Part shown: positions 8,022 to 14,810 of the stretch, piece after piece
Position numbering within the stretch: the stretch's first letter is position 1
How the letters are laid out: each line of letters begins with the position of its first letter
From: Akkermansiaceae bacterium
GTDB taxonomy: Bacteria; Verrucomicrobiota; Verrucomicrobiia; Verrucomicrobiales; Akkermansiaceae
DNA: 53,386 nt
Reading direction: 5' to 3'
Assembly (NCBI GenBank): GCA_025457665.1
Contig: JALOTY010000018.1
Location: 1 to 53,386, forward strand
Translations under genes and position numbers: made by a program
Notes under the pieces: generated by a model
Database searches by the model: none
The model's input: only the letters and a program-made list of their open reading frames with translations
Told to the model about the DNA's origin: nothing

Positions 8022-9188
8022 ATGCGCGCCCTCCTCATCGGCCTCCTCGGCCTCGCCACCCTCCACGCGGAAGAACGCCCGCATGCCGAGGTCACCCCGG
8101 AAACCGTCGCCGCGTCGATCCGTCGCGGAGTCGATTTCCTCATCGCCGATCAGAACCCGAACGGCTCCTGGGGCGGCCCTACCCGCACCAAGGGCCTCAA
8201 CATCTACGCACCCATCCCCGGTGCCCACCACGCCTTCCGCGCCGGCACCTCCGGCCTCGCCCTCAGCGGTCTCATCGATAGCGGCGACACCCGCCCCGAA
8301 GCCGCCGCCGCCATCGCCCGCGGTGCTGCATGGATGAAGGAAAACCTCCCCAAACTCCGCCGCGCCGACCAGACCACCACCTACAACACCTGGGGCCACG
8401 CCTACGGCCTTCGCGCCCTCGTCCGCCTCCACCAGCTCACCCCAAACGCTGCCGAACGCGAGGAATACCAAAAACTCGCCCAACAGCAGGTCGACCTCCT
8501 CAACCGCTATGCCGAAGTCAACGGCGGCTGGGGATACCTCGACCTCTTCGACGACCTCACCACCCGCAAGCCCAGCGGCATGCCCACGTCATTTACGACG
8601 GCCACCGTACTTCTTGCCATGCACGAGGCCCGCGAAGTCCTCGGCGTCACGCTCGATGAAAAAATCGTCGATGCCGCCAAACGCGGCATCCTCCTCCAGC
8701 GCACGCCCGATTTCTCCTACGTTTACGCCTACCCCCACCGCGTCGCCCCGCGCGCCGACATCAACCGCCCCGCCGGTTCCCTCGCCCGCAGCCAGGCCTG
8801 CAATGCCGCCATGCGCGTCTTTGGCGATGCCGCCGTGACCGATGCCGTCATCGAAACCTGGGCCGACCGCTTCATCGCCCGCGAAGGCTTCCTCAGCATC
8901 GGCCGCAAGCGCCCCGTGCCGCACGAAACCCACTTCGCCATCTCCGGCTATTTCTATTATTACGGCATCTATTATTTCACCGATTCCGTGAGCCTTCTCC
9001 CGCCCGCCCGCCAGCAACACCACGCCCCGCGCCTGGCGGAAATCATTCTTTACCGGCAGGAAAAAGACGGCTCCTGGTGGGACTACCCGCTCTACGACTA
9101 CCACCAACCCTACGGCACCGGCTACGCCCTCATGGCCCTCTCCTGGTGCCGGGATCATCTTCCTCAGCCCGCAGCCGAGGAGCCGTGA
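8022..9188 (+). CDS. Secreted squalene-cyclase/prenyltransferase-like alpha/alpha-toroid protein
   Basis: Protein of 388 residues with a short signal peptide (MRALLIGLLGLATLHA). QW-like repeats such as QNPNGSWGG (about 44-52), NGGWGYLD and QEKDGSWWDYPLY show the alpha/alpha-toroid fold of squalene cyclases, prenyltransferase beta subunits and bacterial terpene-cyclase-like proteins. The DxDD protonation motif of squalene-hopene cyclase is not seen, so cyclase activity is doubtful. Verrucomicrobia and Planctomycetes carry many such exported proteins of unknown role. The start is ATG 8022, 8 bp after the adaptor stop; upstream frame has no supporting sequence. Confidence 0.75.
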   Translation: MRALLIGLLGLATLHAEERPHAEVTPETVAASIRRGVDFLIADQNPNGSWGGPTRTKGLNIYAPIPGAHHAFRAGTSGLALSGLIDSGDTRPEAAAAIARGAAWMKENLPKLRRADQTTTYNTWGHAYGLRALVRLHQLTPNAAEREEYQKLAQQQVDLLNRYAEVNGGWGYLDLFDDLTTRKPSGMPTSFTTATVLLAMHEAREVLGVTLDEKIVDAAKRGILLQRTPDFSYVYAYPHRVAPRADINRPAGSLARSQACNAAMRVFGDAAVTDAVIETWADRFIAREGFLSIGRKRPVPHETHFAISGYFYYYGIYYFTDSVSLLPPARQQHHAPRLAEIILYRQEKDGSWWDYPLYDYHQPYGTGYALMALSWCRDHLPQPAAEEP

Positions 9189-9210
9189 GCAGGTTCCTGT
9201 TAGATCTTAC

Positions 9211-9408
9211 GTGACAAGCAACGGCGGCACGGTTGACAGCGCACGCACGGCCTTGCCCAGCGCCTTGGCGGATGGAGCCACTTACTTCAATCTCCACAGC
9301 TCGGCCTTCCCCGCCGGCGAAGTCCGTGCCTTCCTCGTTCCCGAATCTTCCGCCGCCCTCCTTGCCCTCGCGGCGGCACCCCTCCTCCTTCGCCGCCGCA
9401 TTCGCTGA
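9211..9408 (+). pseudogene. Remnant of a CHRD-domain PEP-CTERM protein
   Basis: The 65-residue reading begins at a GTG and contains ATYFNLHSSAFPAGEVRAFL, the usual end of a CHRD domain (family form: YxNxHTxxxPxGEIRG), then VPESSAALLALAAAP and RRR, a PEP-CTERM sorting tail. Most of the CHRD domain (normally over 100 residues) and a signal peptide are absent, and no upstream ATG extends it. It begins about 20 bp after the toroid stop. A truncated gene left by deletion is the best explanation; a short functional gene is unlikely without a signal peptide. Confidence 0.6.
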
Positions 9409-9442
9409 AGCGAATCCAGGCACTCACTGGCCATTCTCACAC

Positions 9443-9474
9443 CCCGCACCCGCTACGACGGCTGCGGGATTTTT
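9443..9474 (+). terminator. Intrinsic terminator upstream of moaA
   Basis: CCCGCA (9443-9448) and TGCGGG (9463-9468) pair, with a further CCG/CGG inside the loop, followed by ATTTTT. It separates the toroid/CHRD segment from the Moco operon. The rest of 9409-9596 shows nothing else I can support. Confidence 0.6.
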
Positions 9475-9596
9475 CTGCTCCAAGCACCAAGGGCCCACCG
9501 GACATCCCATGCTTCAATTCCTCCGGAGAGGAAATCGCATTGGTTCTCTGGACAGCCGATGATCTGGAATGCAGTCTGCTAGCGCCTCACTCCCCC

Positions 9597-10559
9597 ATGG
9601 ACCCCTTCGGACGCACGATCGACTACCTCCGCATTTCGGTCACCGACCGCTGCAACGAGCGCTGCCTCTATTGCATGCCGAAGGGATACAAGGGCTGGGC
9701 GGAGCGCGCCGACCACCTCTCGGCGGATGAAATCGTGCGCATCGTCGAACAGTCAACCACGCTCGGGTTCCGCAAATTCCGCCTTACCGGGGGCGAGCCT
9801 TTGGTAAGAAAAGACATCGTGGAAATCGCCCGCCGCATTTGGGATCTCCCCGGTGTGCAGACCCTTGGCCTCTCCACCAACGGCGTGCTGCTCAAGGACC
9901 TGGCCCGCCCCCTGAAGCAGGCCGGAGTGCGCTCGATCAACATCAGCATCGATGCGCTGGACCCGGAAATCTACCACCAGCTCACCGGCGGTCGCCTCGA
10001 AGCCGCCCTCGAAGGCATTGGCGCGGCCGCGGCGGCGGGCTTCGAAGTGGTGAAGCTCAATTGCGTGCTGCTGCGCGGTATCAACGATCACCAGATCATC
10101 CCACTCGCCGACTTCGGTGCCACACTCGGCATGCCAGTCCGATTCATCGAACTCATGCCCCTCGCCCCGGGCGGCCCCGTGGACCAGCAGCACTTCCTTC
10201 CGGTGTCCGCCGCCAGGGCCACGCTCGCCACCCATGGCCCGCTGGAAACCGCGACCGACAAACCCCACGGACATGGTCCCGCGAAATACTACAAATACCG
10301 GGGTTCGCATGTGGGGTTCATCGGCTCCGTCACCTGCGACGACTTCTGCACCACCTGCAACAAGCTCCGCCTCACCGCCGATGGCAAACTCCGCCCCTGC
10401 CTGGGCAGGCATGGGGAAATCGATCTGCTGCCTGCCTTGCGTGATGGCAAAGGGGGGATTTCGGCAGCTTTCGAGGATGCCATCGCCAACAAACCGGAAA
10501 ACCACAGTTTCGCCGAAGACTTCGAAGTCCGTCGGCCCATGACTGCGATTGGCGGATGA
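9597..10559 (+). CDS. moaA: GTP 3',8-cyclase (Moco step 1)
   Basis: Radical SAM enzyme that, with MoaC, turns GTP into cyclic pyranopterin monophosphate. In 320 residues the first cluster motif is CNERCLYC (Cys19, 23, 26; CX3CX2C). The second, substrate-side cluster is in CDDFCTTCNKLRLTADGKLRPCLG. The chain ends PMTAIGG, the Gly-Gly tail typical of active MoaA. The ATG at 9597 (MDPFGRTIDYLRISVTDRC) fits family starts; an upstream start at 9540 adds 19 unsupported residues. First gene of a tight Moco operon, 3 bp before moeA. Confidence 0.97.
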   Translation: MDPFGRTIDYLRISVTDRCNERCLYCMPKGYKGWAERADHLSADEIVRIVEQSTTLGFRKFRLTGGEPLVRKDIVEIARRIWDLPGVQTLGLSTNGVLLKDLARPLKQAGVRSINISIDALDPEIYHQLTGGRLEAALEGIGAAAAAGFEVVKLNCVLLRGINDHQIIPLADFGATLGMPVRFIELMPLAPGGPVDQQHFLPVSAARATLATHGPLETATDKPHGHGPAKYYKYRGSHVGFIGSVTCDDFCTTCNKLRLTADGKLRPCLGRHGEIDLLPALRDGKGGISAAFEDAIANKPENHSFAEDFEVRRPMTAIGG

Positions 10560-10562
10560 GTT

Positions 10563-11741
10563 ATGATCACGTTTCCTGAAGCCCTTGCCGCGGTCCTCCA
10601 GAATGCCCCTCTCATGGGAGAGGAGATTTGTGGAATCGATGACGGTGCCGGCAGGATTCTGAGGCAGGAGATCCGTGCCGACCGTTCTTTTCCGCCTTAC
10701 GATCGCGTCATGATGGATGGCTACGCCATGCGGGCCGAGGACTTGAAGCCGGGACAACGCTATCGCCTCACCGGCATCGCTCCGGCCGGAAGTCCGCAGG
10801 CGGTTCTCAGTCCGCTGCCGGGAAGCTGTTTGGAAATCATGACGGGCGCACCCCTGCCACGCGGGGCGGATTGCATCGTCCCGGTCGAATGGACGGAAAT
10901 CCGTGACAGCGGGGAGATCGCCATCAAACCCGGGAAGTCCCCCGAGGCCGGAACCTTCATTCACCGTGAAGGGAGCGATGCTGCTGCGGGCAGCATGCTT
11001 GTCGCCACAGGCACGCGCTTGGGAGCCAGGGAAATCGGGGTGGCCGCCTCCTGTGGCCTCGCTTCCTTGCGCGTGTCACGACTTCCACGCATCGCCATCA
11101 TTCCTACAGGCGATGAACTTGTCGCCATCGGCGAAACACCCGCCGCGCACCAGATCCGCCAGTCCAACGGACACGCCATCCGCGCCGCTTTGGCCAATGC
11201 AGGATACCCCGCCACGCTTTTCTCTCCGCTTGCCGATGACAGCACGGCGGACGATGTCGTGAAGATCCTCGCGTCCTTCGATTGGTGCCTTTTCACCGGC
11301 GCGGTATCGATGGGCTCACGCGATTTCCTCCCGCGCCTTTTCGATGAAATCGGCTGTCATCGGATCTTTCACGGAGTCGCCCAGCGGCCGGGAAAACCTG
11401 CCGGTTTCTGGCTTGGACCGCAGGCCCAGGCGATCATGGCCCTGCCGGGAAATCCGGTTTCGGCACTCACCGGCATCCACGCCTTCGTTCTTCCCGCCAT
11501 CGCCCATGCATCACTCGAAATGGCCCATCGCCCCGTTCTCGTGACCCCTGCCACTCCGCTCAAGGGCCTCGCGGGGATGACATGGCACCTCCCCGTCACA
11601 CTCGACGATGCCCACCGCGCCCACGCCGCACCTTCAAACAACAGCGGCGATTTCATCGGCTTGCTCCGCAGTCACGGTTTCCTCACCCTGCCGCCCGACG
11701 GCACTCATGAGGGGCCGCTTCCCTACACCCCATGGCGATGA
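10563..11741 (+). CDS. moeA: Molybdopterin molybdenumtransferase
   Basis: Inserts molybdate into adenylylated molybdopterin, the last step of Moco synthesis. The 392-residue protein has the domain order of MoeA: PPYDRVMMDGYAMRAEDL (about 45-62), the barrel domain with MTGAPLPRGADCIVPVE, the MoCF-like domain with PRIAIIPTGDEL and QIRQSNGHAI, then MALPGNPVSAL and a beta-rich C-terminal domain. No mogA/moaB-type adenylyltransferase is found in the window, so that activity must come from elsewhere. Its stop overlaps the moaC start (ATGA at 11738-11741). Confidence 0.95.
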   Translation: MITFPEALAAVLQNAPLMGEEICGIDDGAGRILRQEIRADRSFPPYDRVMMDGYAMRAEDLKPGQRYRLTGIAPAGSPQAVLSPLPGSCLEIMTGAPLPRGADCIVPVEWTEIRDSGEIAIKPGKSPEAGTFIHREGSDAAAGSMLVATGTRLGAREIGVAASCGLASLRVSRLPRIAIIPTGDELVAIGETPAAHQIRQSNGHAIRAALANAGYPATLFSPLADDSTADDVVKILASFDWCLFTGAVSMGSRDFLPRLFDEIGCHRIFHGVAQRPGKPAGFWLGPQAQAIMALPGNPVSALTGIHAFVLPAIAHASLEMAHRPVLVTPATPLKGLAGMTWHLPVTLDDAHRAHAAPSNNSGDFIGLLRSHGFLTLPPDGTHEGPLPYTPWR

Positions 11742-12217
11742 ACGATCCGGAATTCACCCACCTTCGCAAAGGCCAGCCAGCCATGGTTGATGTCTCTAAC
11801 AAAATATCTAACAAAAGAACCGCGGTGGCCGGCGTCCGTGTGGAGTTGGGTTCCGCGATCATGCAGAGATTCGAGCATGATGAGCTTCGCGGGCCGAAAG
11901 GACCGGTGCTGCAAACGGCCATCATCGCCGGCACCATGGCCGCGAAAAAAACCGGTGACCTCATTCCCTTCTGCCATCCTTTGCCGGTCGAAAGCTGCAT
12001 CTTCGATATCACACCGGACGCCACCGGAGTCCGAATCCGCTGCGAAGTGGCCACCACCGGGAAGACCGGTGTGGAAATGGAAGCCATGACGGCCGCCTCG
12101 GTCGCTGCCCTCACCATTTATGACATGTGCAAGGCGATGAACAAGGCCATCCGCATCGAGAATCTCCACCTCATTTCCAAGACCGGCGGCAAATCCGGCG
12201 ATTACCACGCCTCATGA
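11738..12217 (+). CDS. moaC: Cyclic pyranopterin monophosphate synthase
   Basis: Partner of MoaA in forming cyclic pyranopterin monophosphate. About 159 residues. The family motif AMVDVSNKISNKRTAVAG lies near the start; KKTGDLIPFCHPLPVES and the catalytic-region TGVEMEAMTAASVAALTIYDMCKA follow. The start at 11738 gives an ATGA overlap with moeA; the in-frame ATG at 11732 is a near equivalent. Its own stop overlaps the mobA start the same way. TCTAACA occurs twice in its first codons (11786-11803). Confidence 0.95.
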   Translation: MNDPEFTHLRKGQPAMVDVSNKISNKRTAVAGVRVELGSAIMQRFEHDELRGPKGPVLQTAIIAGTMAAKKTGDLIPFCHPLPVESCIFDITPDATGVRIRCEVATTGKTGVEMEAMTAASVAALTIYDMCKAMNKAIRIENLHLISKTGGKSGDYHAS

Positions 12218-12813
12218 ATCCCTCCCGCCCACTCCATGGCCTCGTGCTCGCCGGAGGCAAGAGCCGTCGCATGGGAAGCGACAAGGCGGCCATGCTTCAT
12301 CCCGACGGCCGGCCCCTCGCCCGACGCTGCCTCGACCTCCTCGCCGAAGCCGGCTGTGACGCCCTCGCGATTTCGCTCCGCCATGATCAGGAGCTGCCGC
12401 CAAGTACGGCGGACATCGTAGATCTGACCATCGTCCGTGATCCCGCTGACGGAGGCTTCGGCCCCATGACCGGGATCGGCGCCGGGATGTCAAGCGCCCC
12501 CGAGGCGGACTGGCTCGTGATCGCCTGCGACCTCCCGCGCCTTGATGTCGGCACGCTGCGTCATCTGATCGATTCCCGAAAACCAGAGGAGCCCCTTCTC
12601 GCCTATCGCAGCGAATTCGACGGCCTTCCCGAACCGCTGTGCGCGATCTACTCCGCCGAATCGCGGGAATGGATCCGGCAGGCGCTTGCCGCAGACTTCC
12701 GCTGCCCGCGGAAGATCCTGATGCGGCACGACTGCCGCCTGCTCGATCTTCCCACGCCCCGCGCGCTGGAAAATGCCAACACCCTGGAGGACTGGAAACA
12801 GGCGATCTCGTGA
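12214..12813 (+). CDS. mobA: Molybdenum cofactor guanylyltransferase
   Basis: Adds GMP to Moco to give the dinucleotide form used by DMSO-reductase-family enzymes. The 199-residue protein opens with GLVLAGGKSRRMGSDKA (about 9-25), the nucleotide-binding signature of MobA, and has the ACDLPRLD metal-binding motif (about 109-116). MobA in the operon suggests that the organism has at least one bis-MGD enzyme, none of which lies in the window. ATGA overlap with moaC and TGATG overlap with moaD show translational coupling. Confidence 0.92.
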   Translation: MNPSRPLHGLVLAGGKSRRMGSDKAAMLHPDGRPLARRCLDLLAEAGCDALAISLRHDQELPPSTADIVDLTIVRDPADGGFGPMTGIGAGMSSAPEADWLVIACDLPRLDVGTLRHLIDSRKPEEPLLAYRSEFDGLPEPLCAIYSAESREWIRQALAADFRCPRKILMRHDCRLLDLPTPRALENANTLEDWKQAIS

Positions 12814-13052
12814 TGCCCACCTATCACATCCACTACTTCGGCCTGCTCGCCGACCGGCGGGGAAAGCAGGATGAATCCCTCAGCCATCCGGCCTGCACGG
12901 CGGAGGAAATGTTCCGCCATCTCTTTCCTTCCCACGAATCGTCCCCGCCCAAGGGCATCCGTGCCGCCGTGAACGATGCCTTCGTCCCCTGGGATCACCC
13001 CCTTGCCGATGGCGACCACATCGCCTTCATGCCGCCCATGTCGGGAGGTTGA
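12813..13052 (+). CDS. moaD: Molybdopterin synthase small subunit
   Basis: Ubiquitin-like sulfur carrier of molybdopterin synthase, 79 residues. The chain begins MPTYHIHYFGLLADRRG and ends FMPPMSGG; the terminal Gly-Gly receives the thiocarboxylate. No MoeB-type activating enzyme is in the window. It starts on the last base of the mobA stop codon and precedes the moaE-MOSC gene by 19 bp, so both synthase subunits are made together. Confidence 0.93.
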   Translation: MPTYHIHYFGLLADRRGKQDESLSHPACTAEEMFRHLFPSHESSPPKGIRAAVNDAFVPWDHPLADGDHIAFMPPMSGG

Positions 13053-13071
13053 GTTTTTCTAACAGAACTTT

Positions 13072-14019
13072 ATGAGCGCATTCGTCCGCTTCGAGCTTCA
13101 GGAAACGGCCATTGATATCCCATCATTGCTTGCAGCTTTGGAGGATCCCGCAGTCGGCGCCGTGGTGAGCTTTGATGGCAGGATCCGCAATCACAATGAC
13201 GGCCACCATGTGGTCGCACTCGCTTACCAAGCTTATCCCGCGCTTGCCCTGTCCACGGGAGAAAAAATCCTCTCGGAAGAAGCCGCCCGTCATGAAGTGC
13301 GCGCCATCGTCGCCGTCCATCGCTGCGGTCCCATCGCCATCGGCGAGTCGGCGGTCTGGGTGGGAGTCGCGGCGGAACATCGGAAGGCGGCCTTTCGCGC
13401 CGCAGAGGCGGTGATGGAGCGACTGAAATACGAACTGCCGATTTGGAAGAAGGAAACCTACGGCAACGGTAGTAGTGAATGGGTGGGGCCCGACAATCTC
13501 CACGCCGCCACCGGGGAGGCACGCGGCGATCTTCCCGAATGGAAAGCGACGCTGAGGCAAATCTGGATTTCGCCGGGAAATGATTTTCGCGGTCATCATG
13601 GAGGCCCGAGGGGCGAGAATGGGATTGCTTCGGTGGGTGAAGTCGAATGCATCGCCGGCATGGGCCTTCGCGGTGATCGCTATTTCGGCTACAAGCCGGA
13701 TTTCAAGGGGCAGGTGACCTTCATGGATGCGGACGTCATCGATGCCGTGGGAAACCACACTGGACGCCAAGAGATCACTGGCGGCGAGTTCCGGCGAAAT
13801 CTCATCGTCAGCGGCGTGCGGCTCGGCGATTGGGTGGGGCGGCGTTTCCTCTTCCAAGGCATCACCTTCGAAGGCACGGAGGAATGCAAGCCCTGCTACT
13901 GGATGGACAAGGCCGTGGCACCGGGAACCGAGGAATTCCTCAAGGATGCCTGCCGCGGCGGCCTGAGGGCGAGAATCCTGAGCGATGGGATCCTGCGGGT
14001 TTCCGCCAATCCCGAATGA
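13072..14019 (+). CDS. moaE: Molybdopterin synthase large subunit fused to a MOSC domain
   Basis: 315-residue two-domain protein. Residues about 1-141 are MoaE: GAVVSFDGRIRNHNDG, then AAFRAAEAVMERLKYELPIWKKE with conserved lysines Lys119 and Lys126 expected in the active site with MoaD. Residues about 161-313 are a MOSC domain: GMGLRGDRYFGY, GEFRRNLIV and ECKPC with Cys272 and Cys275, the Cys typical of this family. MOSC domains act in Moco sulfuration or metal-sulfur transfer, or in N-hydroxylated substrate reduction. The join at about 142-160 shows no stop or frameshift, so the fusion looks real. Last gene of the Moco operon. Confidence 0.92.
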   Translation: MSAFVRFELQETAIDIPSLLAALEDPAVGAVVSFDGRIRNHNDGHHVVALAYQAYPALALSTGEKILSEEAARHEVRAIVAVHRCGPIAIGESAVWVGVAAEHRKAAFRAAEAVMERLKYELPIWKKETYGNGSSEWVGPDNLHAATGEARGDLPEWKATLRQIWISPGNDFRGHHGGPRGENGIASVGEVECIAGMGLRGDRYFGYKPDFKGQVTFMDADVIDAVGNHTGRQEITGGEFRRNLIVSGVRLGDWVGRRFLFQGITFEGTEECKPCYWMDKAVAPGTEEFLKDACRGGLRARILSDGILRVSANPE

Positions 14020-14109
14020 ATCGGCACCGGTCCGCCCGGCATCTTTTCGCGCTTCCTCCTTGGCCTCGGGGCGGAAATCCGATTGGAATCACGCAACTCC
14101 GCCACGATC

Positions 14110-14781
14110 ATGACTGACAATCCCTACGCCCCTCCTGTTTCCGGACCTCCGCCAGTGCCCACCGACAGCATCTCGCGTCAACTCGCCGGTATCCAGTATC
14201 CTCTGAACCTCAGCTTCAAGCTTCTCGCCCTGGCCAATCAGACCACGGTCACCGATGCCTCCGGCCGCACCGTCCTCTACACCAAGCAAAAGCTCCTCAA
14301 GTTCCGCGAGCACGTCGAGATCTTCACCGACAACACCCGCAGCACCCGCCTTGCGGAAATCAAGGCGAACAAGGTGATCGATTGGTCCGCCCGCTACCAT
14401 GCCACCGATGCCGACGGCGTCGCGATCGGTTCGGTGGGCCGCCGCGGCTGGCGCTCGATCTTCAAGGCCCACTACGAAGTCTTCAATCCCGGCGATGACA
14501 GCCCGGATTTCTCCATCCGCGAGGAGAACCCCTGGGCCAAGGTGCTCGATTCCTTCCTCGGTCAGATTCCCATCATTGGCATGTTCACCGGCTTCTTCTG
14601 CCACCCGCGCTATGTGGCCACCCGTGCCGATGGTACCCCGGCCATGCGCATCACCAAGCAATCCGCCTTCTTCGAAGGGAAATTCCAGATCGAGAAACTC
14701 TCCGACCTCACCCCGCGCGAGGAACTCAATCTCTTCCTCTCCTTCATGATGCTTATTCTGCTGGAACGCAGTCGGGGGTGA
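14110..14781 (+). CDS. LURP-one-related / scramblase-like protein
   Basis: 223-residue protein that resembles the tubby-like fold of LURP-one and phospholipid scramblase relatives: NLSFKLLALANQTTVTDASG (strand with substrate-like description), then SRYHATDADG-type beta hairpins and YEVFNPGDDSPDFSI. One hydrophobic stretch (IPIIGMFTGFFCHPRYV, about 158-174) may touch the membrane. The role is unknown. The ATG at 14110 (MTDNPYAPPVSGPP) was chosen over an upstream in-frame start at 14083 with unlike composition. Independent of the Moco operon, 90 bp after it. Confidence 0.6.
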   Translation: MTDNPYAPPVSGPPPVPTDSISRQLAGIQYPLNLSFKLLALANQTTVTDASGRTVLYTKQKLLKFREHVEIFTDNTRSTRLAEIKANKVIDWSARYHATDADGVAIGSVGRRGWRSIFKAHYEVFNPGDDSPDFSIREENPWAKVLDSFLGQIPIIGMFTGFFCHPRYVATRADGTPAMRITKQSAFFEGKFQIEKLSDLTPREELNLFLSFMMLILLERSRG

Positions 14782-14810
14782 GTCGAAGCGGCTGCCCGGA
14801 ATACCATCCC

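Noticed and set aside
9475..9596. Moco riboswitch in front of moaA
   Set aside because: I could not find the conserved core of the Moco RNA motif; only a terminator and an unremarkable leader are visible.
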